The notes: generated by a model not told the origin, from the letters alone. Positions 50,086-59,587 are shown, numbered from the stretch's first letter. The stretch is DNA of 64,000 bases from Providencia huaxiensis (GCF_002843235.3 NZ_CP031123.2:1922001-1986000); one strand, 5' to 3'. Numbers and translations are program-made.

Positions 50086-51828
50086 TTATTGCTGGTCATG
50101 AGTATGACCACAGCCACAATCTCCTTCCCAATTTTTCCGTTTAGTTGTTTTACCTAAACCTGGGTTCATTGTGTTTGTTGGGTCAGATTGCTTATAGAAC
50201 GATTTCAGTTGTTCAGGGGCTTTATACAAATGCCCTACGTTATGCTCTGCAGGGTATTGAGCGCCTCTTTCATCTAATAACGCTAACATTTTTTCTTTTA
50301 GCTCTTTCGGATCTACACCTTTCTTCAATACATAATCCTGATGCATAACATGGCACATAAAGTGACCACAATATAATTTATGAACTAATAGCTTTTCAAT
50401 TTCTGGTGGTAATGTTTCAAACCAGTTTCTATCATTACGACGTAATGCGATATCAAGGGGTAAAACATCTTCCACATCTTTGTTGTGAACAGCATGATAA
50501 CGAACCGCAGAACCCGCAGCAGCAAAACGGTGTAAAAATGCTTTCGTACCCTCTTCTGGCGTACATTCAAAATAGCCACCATCTGCGTTTGAAAAATAAG
50601 ATTTTAGCCAAACTTTAGCTTCATCAATGCCGTCTCCAGCCATTTTCAACATTAAATGGTGTTCATAACGATCACGGAACTCTTTCATACGAGGCGGTAA
50701 GTGGGAAGGCCATAATTTACTGAGAACCTGCATGGTACGGTCAATCAGATTTGATGGTAGGAATGGGACTTTATTTAATACTGCATCAATACGCCCTTTA
50801 ATAGTGAAAAACATTGGCATTTTGTCAGTGCCGAATTTATCAATCATTAAAAAGGTGTCTTTACCATAAACCTCTGCAATATCGAAGCAACCACGATGCA
50901 TATATTCCCCCGCTACTGGCAGGTTTTTAAACTCACTCAGAATATAGCGACGTATATCTTCCAAAACATCTGGATTGTTAGAACCAATATAAAATACTTG
51001 TGTTTTTTTATCTGCAGGGAAGGTATCTAAGCGAACAGCAAATACCGCTAATTTGCCAGCGCACCCTGACGCTTCAAATAGGCGCCGTTCATCCGCATTG
51101 AAACGTGACGGTGTGTCTGCATCAACATCACGAACGCGTTCTGCATATTCATGGTCAGACGCTAGTTTATCGCTCACTTGCACATCTTCGCTGCTATAAC
51201 CACGATTTTGTAAATTCGTCAGTATCTCTTCTGGCGTATTCCCCAAATCAATACCGAGGTGATTGACAAGCTCTACTTTGCCATCATCATTCACTCGGCC
51301 ATAGAGAGCAAGTTCAGTATAGGCAGGGCCTCTGCGCACCAATGAACCACCAGAACTGTTACAAATACCACCAACAACTGAGGCACCAATACATGAAGAG
51401 CCAATCAAAGAGTGCGGCTCGCGCCCTAATGGTTTTAGAATTTTTTCCAGATCGTACAAAGTACTTCCCGGCATCGCAACAACTTGATTAAACTCCGGTA
51501 AAACTTGAATTTGGTTTAGTTTCAAAGTGCTAATGATGACGATATCGCGATCATAATCATAACCACTCGGAGTTGACCCTTCGGTTAACCCTGTATTAGC
51601 CGCTTGCATCAGCACAATTTTGTCTGCTTCAACACACGCCTTGAAGACATACCACTGTTCGAGCAATGTTGTTGGAAATACAACTGCGATTGCATCGCCC
51701 ATACCAGAGCGGAAGCCTTTACGATAACGTTCTGTTTTATGCGGCTCTGTTAAAATATTTTTTTTGCCAACAATATTCCTAAGCGTCAGTAATAACCGTT
51801 GATTCTCAGGTTTCTTTGCATCATTCAT
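50086..51828 (-). CDS. dld: Quinone-dependent D-lactate dehydrogenase
   Basis: Peripheral membrane FAD enzyme that oxidises D-lactate to pyruvate. 580 aa. FAD-binding (PCMH-type) domain with AANTGLTEGSTP and SSGGSLVRRG, and a C-terminal cap with the family end EGDCGCGHTH. Transcribed towards sbcB. Confidence 0.96.
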   Translation of the reverse strand: MNDAKKPENQRLLLTLRNIVGKKNILTEPHKTERYRKGFRSGMGDAIAVVFPTTLLEQWYVFKACVEADKIVLMQAANTGLTEGSTPSGYDYDRDIVIISTLKLNQIQVLPEFNQVVAMPGSTLYDLEKILKPLGREPHSLIGSSCIGASVVGGICNSSGGSLVRRGPAYTELALYGRVNDDGKVELVNHLGIDLGNTPEEILTNLQNRGYSSEDVQVSDKLASDHEYAERVRDVDADTPSRFNADERRLFEASGCAGKLAVFAVRLDTFPADKKTQVFYIGSNNPDVLEDIRRYILSEFKNLPVAGEYMHRGCFDIAEVYGKDTFLMIDKFGTDKMPMFFTIKGRIDAVLNKVPFLPSNLIDRTMQVLSKLWPSHLPPRMKEFRDRYEHHLMLKMAGDGIDEAKVWLKSYFSNADGGYFECTPEEGTKAFLHRFAAAGSAVRYHAVHNKDVEDVLPLDIALRRNDRNWFETLPPEIEKLLVHKLYCGHFMCHVMHQDYVLKKGVDPKELKEKMLALLDERGAQYPAEHNVGHLYKAPEQLKSFYKQSDPTNTMNPGLGKTTKRKNWEGDCGCGHTHDQQ

Positions 51829-51877
51829 TTGCGTGCCTTATTAATCGAATACGTAATTATCATAGTTATACATTATG

Positions 51878-51890
51878 TGTTGTAACAACA
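51878..51890. promoter_or_regulatory. Operator-like palindrome upstream of dld
   Basis: TGTTGT-A-ACAACA is a perfect 13-bp palindrome about 50 bp before the dld ATG, inside a longer inverted repeat ATTATGTG...CACATAAT (51872-51902). GntR-type regulators use similar TTGT/ACAA cores; none is adjacent. Confidence 0.4.
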
Positions 51891-51952
51891 ATATCACATA
51901 ATATTATGATGTTAATAGGCTACACGCTTTATCTTAAATAATTCTTAACGGG

Positions 51953-51987
51953 TAAAAAAATAGCACCTCAAGGGCGCTATTTTTAAA
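51953..51987 (-). terminator. Terminator downstream of plaP
   Basis: AAAAATAGC (51956-51964) pairs with GCTATTTTT (51976-51984), with A/T flanks. The plaP transcript would run through a short ERIC relic first. Confidence 0.75.
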
Positions 51988-52015
51988 TCTAATTCTGAAC
52001 ATATTCAAAGTCGAA

Positions 52016-52097
52016 TTCTTCAGTATATTCAAAATAGTTCGTGTTGTAGCAAGGCGCCGAGCAAAACGCAGCTACGGCGCGAAATAGGAAGAATTAT
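52016..52097. repeat. ERIC-like element with internal deletion
   Basis: The outer arms TAGTTCGTGTTGTAGC and GCTACGGCGCGAAATA are ERIC-like and pair with each other at most positions, but the middle is shortened, giving about 80 bp instead of about 120. It abuts the plaP stop and forms its 3' untranslated region. Confidence 0.65.
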
Positions 52098-52103
52098 GAA
52101 GAA

Positions 52104-53489
52104 CTATACGTCGCTCATCTGCGGCATAGGCCGCTTAAACATGCGTGTCAGCACCGCCATATAGACCAAACCAACTGCTGTCCAGATCAACCCATAAACC
52201 ATTGAGTCTTCTTCAATATTCAGCCATAACACACACACTGTTAGCGTACCAATAACAGGCAGGATCAAGTAGTTTAGGATATTTTTGAAGCCTGTCATTC
52301 GACGTTCACGAATAAAGAATTGGCTAATGACAGAAATATTCACGAAGGTGAACGCAATTAGCGCACCAAAGTTAATTAATGCTGTCGCAAAATCCATTTC
52401 AAACCAGATAGCGCCTAATGCCAAGAAACCAACCAGTAATACGTTGTATGCCGGGGTGCGCCATGTTGGGCTTACGTAGCCAAAAACTTTTTCTGGGAAT
52501 ACCCCATCACGTCCCATTACATACATTAAACGCGCACTACCTGCATGAGCGGCCATGCCTGATGCTAATACGGTAACACATGAGAACACCAGAATGATTG
52601 ACTGGAAGAATGTACCAGCGACAAAACGCATAATATCTGGTTGTGTTTCGTTTATATTCTTAAAGCGTGATACATCAGGGAAGTATTGCTGTAAGAAGAA
52701 CGAAACAGTAATAAAGATAACCCCACCGATTAACGCAGTTAAGAAAATAGCACGAGGAATAACTTTACCGGCATTCGGTGTTTCTTCTGAGAGTGAACTT
52801 AACCCGTCAAAACCTAAGAATGAGAAACAGAGGATTGTTGCCCCAGCAATGAGTGGGATCATTTCCGTTTTTTCATTAGCAAATGGGTTAAAAGTCCAGA
52901 TTTCTCCCGTTCCTTCACCGTTAGAAACACCGTGGATCACAAGCCCTGTAAATACCACCATGACACCCACTTGAATAATTGCAATAACGGTACTTAAGTT
53001 TGCAATTACGTTAATCCCACGTAAGTTGGCTGCAGTCATTAAAATAACCAGCCCAACAACGAAGATTGCAGGTTCTACATTAGGGAAAATATCTTGTAAA
53101 TAGATTTTAGCCAATAAGATGTTGATCATTGGCATAAAAATATAGGACAACAATGATGTCCAGCCCACCAAGAAGCCAATGTGTGGGCTCATGGATTTTT
53201 GGGCATAAGTATACGCTGAACCGGCTGATGGGAAACGTTTCACCAATTTACCGTAGCTCAGTGCAGTAAACAGTATCGCAGCAAGTGCAATAATGTATGA
53301 AGTTGGAACATGTCCACCGGTTTTATCTGATACCATTCCGAAGGTATCAAATATCGTCATTGGCTGGATATATGCAATACCAATCATTACCACTTGCACC
53401 AATGTTAAGGTTTTTGCAAGTTGTACGCGGTTATTCGCACCCGTTTGATTGTGACCGATGTCTAATGGAATTGGCGTATTATTTTGCAC
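52104..53489 (-). CDS. plaP: Low-affinity putrescine importer PlaP
   Basis: APC-superfamily putrescine importer, 461 aa with 12 membrane segments. LTLVQVVMIGIAYIQPMTIFDTFG, SAGSAYTYAQKSMSP and LASGMAAHAGSARLMYVMGRDGVFP are closest to E. coli PlaP (YeeF), rather than PuuP, and the sbcB/tmaR neighbourhood agrees. The start is GTG, with GGGAGG 8 nt upstream. A small frame overlaps this start. Confidence 0.92.
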   Translation of the reverse strand: MQNNTPIPLDIGHNQTGANNRVQLAKTLTLVQVVMIGIAYIQPMTIFDTFGMVSDKTGGHVPTSYIIALAAILFTALSYGKLVKRFPSAGSAYTYAQKSMSPHIGFLVGWTSLLSYIFMPMINILLAKIYLQDIFPNVEPAIFVVGLVILMTAANLRGINVIANLSTVIAIIQVGVMVVFTGLVIHGVSNGEGTGEIWTFNPFANEKTEMIPLIAGATILCFSFLGFDGLSSLSEETPNAGKVIPRAIFLTALIGGVIFITVSFFLQQYFPDVSRFKNINETQPDIMRFVAGTFFQSIILVFSCVTVLASGMAAHAGSARLMYVMGRDGVFPEKVFGYVSPTWRTPAYNVLLVGFLALGAIWFEMDFATALINFGALIAFTFVNISVISQFFIRERRMTGFKNILNYLILPVIGTLTVCVLWLNIEEDSMVYGLIWTAVGLVYMAVLTRMFKRPMPQMSDV

Positions 53490-53688
53490 GTCTAAGCCCT
53501 CCCATAACTTTCGATTGCATACTACTTCGGCTTAATCGACAGTTACTGGGAAGACTTTGCATCTGCCTATAGGCAGAGAAAAACGAAGAAAGGGAGAAAG
53601 GCGTGTGAGCGAAGCCACCGAGAGCCCCGTAGTCATCGATACGGCAGCCGCCAGCGCCTGGCCCTGCTGCGAATGCGAAAAAGTAAGC
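53479..53688 (-). CDS. Small ORF in the plaP leader (possible leader peptide)
   Basis: 69 aa with ATG at 53688 and GAGGA 8 nt before it. The stop lies 11 bp inside plaP, so the two frames overlap and could be coupled. The N-terminus MAYFFAFAAGPGAGG resembles the start of E. coli YoeI (MGQFFAYATAFA, from memory), a small protein by plaP. The rest is Ser/Gly-rich and of doubtful coding quality. A 16-bp palindrome TCTGCCTATAGGCAGA lies at 53562-53577 inside the ORF. It may act as regulatory leader rather than as a protein. Confidence 0.5.
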   Translation of the reverse strand, partial: AYFFAFAAGPGAGGCRIDDYGALGGFAHTPFSLSSFFSAYRQMQSLPSNCRLSRSSMQSKVMGGLRRAK

Positions 53689-53799
53689 CATAAAAGCATT
53701 CCTCAAATCGGTAGCGAAAAATGTTTGCTACACGTAAATATTAAAATTATCTCTCCGGCTCTATGTCCGGCCCCGCTAGAATGAACGTTCCTAAAAACA

Positions 53800-53842
53800 A
53801 AAAAACCGATGCTTTATTTAATTAAGCATCAGTTATTTTTTA
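53800..53842 (-). terminator. Rho-independent terminator in the region upstream of plaP
   Basis: GATGCTT (53808-53814) pairs with AAGCATC (53824-53830), and on the minus strand a run TTTTTTTGTTTTT follows. It points towards plaP and lies about 110 nt before the small ORF. The upstream receptor gene already has its own terminator at 53998-54027, so this one may attenuate a plaP leader or end a small RNA. Bases 53843-53997 hold no other recognisable element. Confidence 0.65.
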
Positions 53843-53997
53843 GTTCGCGCATTTTGCACGCCATAACTCGAAATAGCAAGCTAAATTGTTAACAAATCAC
53901 CCTATTTCCCATGAGAAATTTTGATTATTTCTGACTTTTTGCCATATCTGCTTATAAGTTCTTTTTCTTATGATTTTTATCAGGTTTTAATCAACAA

Positions 53998-54027
53998 AAA
54001 ACCCTCTGGTGAGAGCCAAAGGGTTTG
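53998..54027 (-). terminator. Terminator after the TonB-dependent receptor gene
   Basis: AAACCCTCTGG pairs with CCAAAGGGTTT (one mismatch), followed by a T-rich run on the minus strand. Confidence 0.8.
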
Positions 54028-54051
54028 GGTTAATCGAGATAGTATTTTCGA

Positions 54052-56034
54052 TTAGAAGTTGTAGTTGATACCGATATTGTAACGACGGCCTTCTAATTCA
54101 GCACCGTAAGTCGCATTATCGATACGGCGATCTAAGACGTTATAGACACCACCAACAATGTTCGCATTCTTGTTAAGCTGATAACTCGCACCTAAATCAA
54201 ATAAAGCATAAGATGCTGTACCACTTGACATTTTTTGTCCACGGCCTTGGTACTCAGAGGTTTTACCACGGAAATTCATACGCGTCCACGTTTCTAAATC
54301 TTCAGTGGTTTGCCATGTCAGTGTGGAATTAGCCATATGTTTAGGCTGTTTATTTAATGGCTTACCTTTATTTACACCACTTTTTTGTTCAGTATCGGTA
54401 TAGGTGTAGTTAGCTGCGAAGCTTAAGTCATCCACAATACGCCAGTTGAAAGTTAGTTCAACACCGCGCATTCTTGCTTTATCAACGTTTGCTTTGTCAC
54501 TAATAAAACGATATGGTTTTCCAGGTTTATCACCTTCACCATCTTGAGCTACTGTACATGCTCTTACTGTGCTACTATTTTCTTCACAACGCCTAACTTC
54601 AGTAATTTTATCTTTAAATTCAGTGTTATAGATAGTTATCCCTGCGGTAATATTATCTTGGTTATTCCAAATAACACCAATTTCTTCAGTAATACTTTTC
54701 TCTGGTTTCAAATCAGGATTACCATAAATAACGGCATTTCCTGCACCACCGCCTGTTGCTTGTCCCCAGTTTGCGGACGATTCGCGCAAGCTTGGTGCTT
54801 TATAACCTGTAGTTACCCCACCTTTAATCGTCCATTGTTCATCAGCATGCCATACACCATACAGACGCGGAGTCCAGTGTGAACCATAGTTTTCGTCTTT
54901 ATCCATACGAAGGCCACCCGTTAATGCAAAATCATTAGTCATTAACCATTCATCTTCTGCAAATAACGCCCAGCTATATCGTTCAAGCTGATTATACTGT
55001 TTAAATTTATTACCTTCGTCTTTCAACTTCTCTTTACGATATTGACCGCCGATACTTAAACTATGATCACCCAGTAAAAAGACACTTTGATTACGGAAAA
55101 CAAGGTCTTCAGCCGTCATTTTACGGCCTGGGTTTTTTGTCTCATCATATTGAACATAGGTATCTGTTGATGCAATATCATAAATACCCGTATGGGTTAA
55201 TGCCATATGAGTCAATTCATATTTGCTAAAACCGCTACCATCACCTCTTTTGCTGGTATAACCTTCACGGTCATCACGGTGTTGGTTATCACGTTTGAAC
55301 TCTGCATCGAAGGTATTTTTGTCATCTGGAGTTAACGATACCGTTGCTCCACCACTTGCCATGATTTGGCGGTTAAAACCATTAATGATTTTATCTTCAC
55401 CACGATGTGAATACTGGCCTTGTAGTTTTACACCTAACAAACCATCAATTAATGGACCAGAGGTATAGAAACTGCCTTGCCCTGTATTACCTGAATTTTT
55501 GCGTTCTGTAATTGTGGCATCTGCTCGTAAACTGGTCGTCCACTCTTGTTGCACACGACGAGTGATAATATTGATAACCCCACCCATCGCATCTGAACCG
55601 TACAGCGATGACATTGGGCCGCGTACCACTTCAATACGCTCAATCGCAGGTAATGGCGGTAACCAACCTTGCTCAATACCAGAACCGTCACTATTTGGAC
55701 GAGTGCTGCGTGTATCTACACGTTTACCATCGATTAAAATCATGGTGTATTTTGCATCCATACCACGGATGCTAATATCAGAGCTACTGCCGCCACCGGT
55801 GACCAAAACACCCGGTACAACTTTTAATGCGTCAGTTACATCACGATAAGCTTTAGTTTCGAGTTGTTCGCGAGTTACTACAGAAATAGACGCAGGTGCA
55901 TCTTCAATTTTCTGTTGATAACCTGATGCGGTTGTAACATAGATTTTATCTTTACTGTCATCAGCAAATGCAGGTGCCGCAGCGATAGCCGCAATTATGC
56001 TAATTGCCACTTTTCTTTTATTAAAAACAACCAT
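54052..56034 (-). CDS. TonB-dependent siderophore receptor (YiuR/IrgA-like)
   Basis: 660 aa outer-membrane receptor. A signal peptide ending APAFADDSKDK, TonB-box-like IYVTTASG, plug domain with SISVVTREQLE and the VVRGPMSSLYGSDAMGGVINIITRR motif, then a barrel ending in NIGINYNF. The ATG at 56034 has GGAG 8 nt upstream; a TTG two codons before is less likely. Last gene of a four-gene iron uptake run in the order binding protein, permease, ATPase, receptor, like Yersinia yiuABCR. Ligand unknown. Confidence 0.85.
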   Translation of the reverse strand: MVVFNKRKVAISIIAAIAAAPAFADDSKDKIYVTTASGYQQKIEDAPASISVVTREQLETKAYRDVTDALKVVPGVLVTGGGSSSDISIRGMDAKYTMILIDGKRVDTRSTRPNSDGSGIEQGWLPPLPAIERIEVVRGPMSSLYGSDAMGGVINIITRRVQQEWTTSLRADATITERKNSGNTGQGSFYTSGPLIDGLLGVKLQGQYSHRGEDKIINGFNRQIMASGGATVSLTPDDKNTFDAEFKRDNQHRDDREGYTSKRGDGSGFSKYELTHMALTHTGIYDIASTDTYVQYDETKNPGRKMTAEDLVFRNQSVFLLGDHSLSIGGQYRKEKLKDEGNKFKQYNQLERYSWALFAEDEWLMTNDFALTGGLRMDKDENYGSHWTPRLYGVWHADEQWTIKGGVTTGYKAPSLRESSANWGQATGGGAGNAVIYGNPDLKPEKSITEEIGVIWNNQDNITAGITIYNTEFKDKITEVRRCEENSSTVRACTVAQDGEGDKPGKPYRFISDKANVDKARMRGVELTFNWRIVDDLSFAANYTYTDTEQKSGVNKGKPLNKQPKHMANSTLTWQTTEDLETWTRMNFRGKTSEYQGRGQKMSSGTASYALFDLGASYQLNKNANIVGGVYNVLDRRIDNATYGAELEGRRYNIGINYNF

Positions 56035-56257
56035 TCCCAACTCTCCAAGAGATATTTTGTTTTATATATGAATTGATTTGCTCACATTGATTTCATTGAA
56101 TCAAAAATATCATTTTTATTATTTAGGCATTTAAATACCCATAAGAAATTCATGGTAAAAAACCATTATATAATTCAATTAAATTTCCTGTGGGTAATTA
56201 CTATTAATTAATATTTAATTTGTTTATTTTTGAATATTGTTTCCTATTATTTTATTT

Positions 56258-56287
56258 GATGTGCTTGCTGTGTACTGCAAGCACATC
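56258..56287. other. Hairpin between iron ATPase and receptor genes
   Basis: GATGTGCTTGC pairs with GCAAGCACATC around an 8-nt loop, in the 268-bp gap. No U-tract follows on the minus strand, so it may process or stabilise the mRNA rather than terminate it. Confidence 0.5.
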
Positions 56288-56302
56288 ATTTGCTTAGTGA
56301 TA

Positions 56303-57088
56303 TTAACTCGCCAGTTTATCAACCAGCCCATCAATCAGGACTTGTGGAACACCTTGCGAACAACGTTCGATGCGACCGCGTACACCATAAACCTCAGCAA
56401 GGCTTTCGGGTGTAATGACCTCTGCGGGTTCACCTTGTGCAATTAAATTACCCTGTTTCAACATTAATATGTGTTCTGCATGTTTAAGCGCAATATTAAT
56501 ATCATGAACAACCACAACCGTGATTATATTTCGGCGTTTGGTTTCTTTCGCCACTAAATCCATCACATGGTATTGGTAATTCAAATCCAATGCACTTAAC
56601 GGTTCATCTAATAACAATAAGTTGGGTTGACGAATTAAAGATTGAGCCAAACCGACTAATTGTTTTTGCCCACCTGAAAGTTGGTCTAAATAACTTAACG
56701 CCAAATGTTCAATACCCAATTGGCGTAATAACCCCATCACTTCGTCTTTACTGTTTTCATTGCTTAAACCGCCTGAAGCACGTTGAGCAACAATAACAGA
56801 CTCGAGAACATACAGGTGCACACCAGCAGGTAACGTTTGCGGTAAATACACCACATTTTGTGCCCGCTGGGCAAAACTCTGTTGGGTTAAATCCAAACCA
56901 TCAAGCAACAACTGCCCTGTTGCCTTATTTAGACCCGCCAGCGAACGCAACAACGTGGATTTACCACTGCCATTAGGCCCAAGTAATACCGTGATCTTGC
57001 CGCGAGGCAAAATATCCGTCGATAAATTCTCAATCACCGGGCGTTTTGGGTAGCCTGCATTAAATTGATTAATAATCAGGCCACTCAT
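56303..57088 (-). CDS. Iron-siderophore ABC transporter ATPase (YiuC-like)
   Basis: FecE/BtuD-type ATPase, 261 aa. Walker A GPNGSGKST, signature LSGGQ, Walker B LLLLDEP. It overlaps the permease by 4 bp (ATGA). Confidence 0.92.
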   Translation of the reverse strand: MSGLIINQFNAGYPKRPVIENLSTDILPRGKITVLLGPNGSGKSTLLRSLAGLNKATGQLLLDGLDLTQQSFAQRAQNVVYLPQTLPAGVHLYVLESVIVAQRASGGLSNENSKDEVMGLLRQLGIEHLALSYLDQLSGGQKQLVGLAQSLIRQPNLLLLDEPLSALDLNYQYHVMDLVAKETKRRNIITVVVVHDINIALKHAEHILMLKQGNLIAQGEPAEVITPESLAEVYGVRGRIERCSQGVPQVLIDGLVDKLAS

Positions 57089-58182
57089 GATACGTTCCCT
57101 CTATGACGTAAAATAATGCTTAAAAAGAACGGTACCCCCACTAATGATGTCACAATCCCAACAGGAATAATCACACCAGGAATAATATTCTTCGACGCAA
57201 TTGACGCCATTGATAAAATTAACGCCCCAATTAATGCACTTGCTGGTAGATAAAAACGGTGATCTTCACCAAAAATCAACCTTGCAATATGCGGTGCGAC
57301 TAAACCAATAAAAGCAATAGGGCCAACAAATGCCACCGCTAAAGCCGATAAAATACTAATACGCAATAACGTTGTTAGCCTTAAACGACGCACATCAATA
57401 CCAAAACTGATTGCCCTGTCCTCGCCCAACCTTAAAGCCGTCAGTTTCCATGAGCTCATCATGGCAATCGGGAAAATAAGTGCGAACACTAGCGCCATCA
57501 CACCCAGTTTTACCCAAGTTGCTTTTGATAAACTCCCCATCGTCCAAAAGACTAAACCTTGCAAGGTATCTTCCGTCGCGATGAATTGCATCATAGAAAC
57601 CAATGCATTAAAGGTGAACACGAGAGCAATACCAAACAATACGACACCTGAAGTTGCTACGCGCGTCCAACGGGTTACTGCGTCTAACATCAAAGCGGCT
57701 AACAACGCAAAAATAAAGGCATTCGCTGATATCACCCATTGGTCAGGCACACCTGGAATTGCAATGCCAGAAACAATCGCTAATGCGGCACCAAAAGCCG
57801 CTGCATTAGAGACCCCTAACGTAAATGGGCTCGCTAACGGGTTATTGAGGATCGTTTGCATCTCTGCGCCAGCAAGCCCTAATGACATGCCAATCACCAC
57901 TGCCATCAACGCATATGGCAGACGAATATCCCATACGATGACGCGTGTCCCTGCATCAACGGCCTCTGGGGTCACCAACGTTTGCCATAAACGCTCAAGA
58001 GATAAACCTGATGGCCCTAAAGTAAAATCAATAACCAGTGATAATAAAATTGCCGCAACGATGACCGCTAGCCATGTCAACCGACGACGTAACATATTTT
58101 GATAATGTATTTTTACATTATCGTCAGCCTGGATCGCGGCTTTTTCAGCCGCAACTATTGGCTCGCTCGTAATACTCATCAA
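57085..58182 (-). CDS. Iron-siderophore ABC transporter permease (YiuB-like)
   Basis: FecCD-family permease, 365 aa with about ten membrane segments. Motifs ALASPFTLGVSNAAAFGAALAI and GLVAPHIARLIFG are typical. It begins 16 bp after the binding-protein gene. Confidence 0.93.
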   Translation of the reverse strand: MMSITSEPIVAAEKAAIQADDNVKIHYQNMLRRRLTWLAVIVAAILLSLVIDFTLGPSGLSLERLWQTLVTPEAVDAGTRVIVWDIRLPYALMAVVIGMSLGLAGAEMQTILNNPLASPFTLGVSNAAAFGAALAIVSGIAIPGVPDQWVISANAFIFALLAALMLDAVTRWTRVATSGVVLFGIALVFTFNALVSMMQFIATEDTLQGLVFWTMGSLSKATWVKLGVMALVFALIFPIAMMSSWKLTALRLGEDRAISFGIDVRRLRLTTLLRISILSALAVAFVGPIAFIGLVAPHIARLIFGEDHRFYLPASALIGALILSMASIASKNIIPGVIIPVGIVTSLVGVPFFLSIILRHRGNVS

Positions 58183-58198
58183 TTCTTACCCGTTTTCA

Positions 58199-59335
58199 TT
58201 ACTTTTCGCTGACCCAATATACACCTGTTGGCTCAATGGCGAGAAACTCTCTATGTAATTGCTCCAGCGTTTTTTGCGGCTCAAGGTCGGTAAATTGTTC
58301 TGGATAGAACCACTTAGCGAAAACTTGCGTCGCAATCACATTGTATGGAGAGTTATAGTAATTGTGCCAGATAGCATAATCTTGCTTATCTTTTATGGCT
58401 GATAACGCGCTAATTCCTTTACGTTCAGTAATTTTTTTCAGGCTTTCTTTTGCATCAGTTAATGTGCTTTGTGCCCCTAATTGAACGCCTGCATCTTTAC
58501 TTCCCGGTGCTTTTGCACCAGATGCAATGTAAATACTTGGGTCTGCAGCAATGATTTTCTCTAAATTCATCGTACCAAGTGCACCCGGTAAAACACCTTT
58601 AGCAATATTTTTACCACCAGCTAAATCAATAAAGTTCCCCATGTTCCCATCACCAGCGGTACCACAGCAGTCTTCAAAGGCTCCCGCGCGTAATTCGATA
58701 AAAACACTGGGTTTTTTATCGTCTGGTATTTTAGAGGTAATATCAGTGACTAACTTTTGGTTTCTTTCATAAAAATCGACATACTTATTTGCTGCCTGTT
58801 CACGATTTAACGCTTTGCCGAGTAAACGCATACTTGGCAATGTATTTTCCAGTGGCTTATCACGGAAATCCACGAATACGACAGGCACTCCCGCTTTTTC
58901 AAGCTGGTTAACTAATTCGCTATTTTTACCCGGCCCATGGCCTGACAAACCAAAAATCGCGATATCTGGATTTAGGGTTAATACTTTTTCTGAACTGACG
59001 CTATCTGCGCTGGTATTACCAATCAGTGGAATATTATCAATTTCAGGAAATTTAGCTTTATAAGCAGCGTAGGTTTGTGGGTCTAGTTTTCGAAGGTCAC
59101 CTTGCCAACCCACAATTCGGTCAATAGGTTTATCACCTTCCAGCAGAGCTATTGCACTAAATAGGCGTCCCTCACCTAATAAAATGCGATTAACATTATC
59201 AGGAACTTCAACTGTACGACCTGCAATATCAGTGACTGTTGCAGCCCAAGCACTCATACTGGCACTTGCTAATAACGCTAAACTTATCCCTTTTACTACC
59301 GACCTAGCTACAGACTTCTTGGCTACCGACGACAT
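58199..59335 (-). CDS. Iron-siderophore periplasmic binding protein (YiuA-like)
   Basis: 378 aa from the start chosen; signal peptide ending ASMSAWA, then a TroA-like two-lobe fold. The ATG at 59335 has GGAG 9 nt upstream; an ATG nine codons earlier is weaker. A Cys-Cys pair occurs in AFEDCCGTAGDG. First gene of the operon, with a Fur-like site in front. Confidence 0.88.
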   Translation of the reverse strand: MSSVAKKSVARSVVKGISLALLASASMSAWAATVTDIAGRTVEVPDNVNRILLGEGRLFSAIALLEGDKPIDRIVGWQGDLRKLDPQTYAAYKAKFPEIDNIPLIGNTSADSVSSEKVLTLNPDIAIFGLSGHGPGKNSELVNQLEKAGVPVVFVDFRDKPLENTLPSMRLLGKALNREQAANKYVDFYERNQKLVTDITSKIPDDKKPSVFIELRAGAFEDCCGTAGDGNMGNFIDLAGGKNIAKGVLPGALGTMNLEKIIAADPSIYIASGAKAPGSKDAGVQLGAQSTLTDAKESLKKITERKGISALSAIKDKQDYAIWHNYYNSPYNVIATQVFAKWFYPEQFTDLEPQKTLEQLHREFLAIEPTGVYWVSEK

Positions 59336-59399
59336 AGTATTAAGCTCCACTATTAACCTCATTGACTTACCTTTTTTTTATGCGGTAACAATAAAGCAA

Positions 59400-59418
59400 A
59401 TAAGAATACTTATCAATA
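59400..59418 (-). promoter_or_regulatory. Fur-like site before the siderophore operon
   Basis: Minus strand reads ATTGATAAGTATTCTTATT; about 10 of 13 bases fit the GATAATCATTATC half of the Fur consensus. It lies about 70 bp before the binding-protein ATG. Fur control is expected for such an operon. Confidence 0.5.
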
Positions 59419-59534
59419 CGATTATTAGTTTAATCATGACTTTCATCAATGGAATTTTGTGACCACCATCGTAAAGCCAAGCATTCAGCATATTTTACCG
59501 CCAAAATACCACTTTATTGCCAGCGCTATATATA

Positions 59535-59568
59535 AAAAAACAGCACCCTATAAAGAGTACTGTTTTCA
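59535..59568 (-). terminator. Terminator after lysP
   Basis: AAAACAG (59537-59543) pairs with CTGTTTT (59560-59566), and AC with GT inside. On the minus strand TTTTTTTATA follows. Confidence 0.85.
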
Positions 59569-59587
59569 TGATAAGTATTTTAAAAAA

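Noticed and set aside
53829..53864. 11-codon frame before the plaP-directed terminator (MACKMRELKNN) as an attenuator peptide
   Set aside because: No ribosome site at a usable distance and no repeated sensing codon; its stop overlaps the stem, but that could be chance.
56087..56104. TTGATT...AATCAA inverted repeat before the receptor gene as an FNR or Fur site
   Set aside because: Spacing is wrong for FNR and the match to Fur is poor; left as unexplained.
57461..58102. 213-codon open frame antisense to the iron permease
   Set aside because: It shadows the real gene in another frame; the minus-strand permease is a clear FecCD member.
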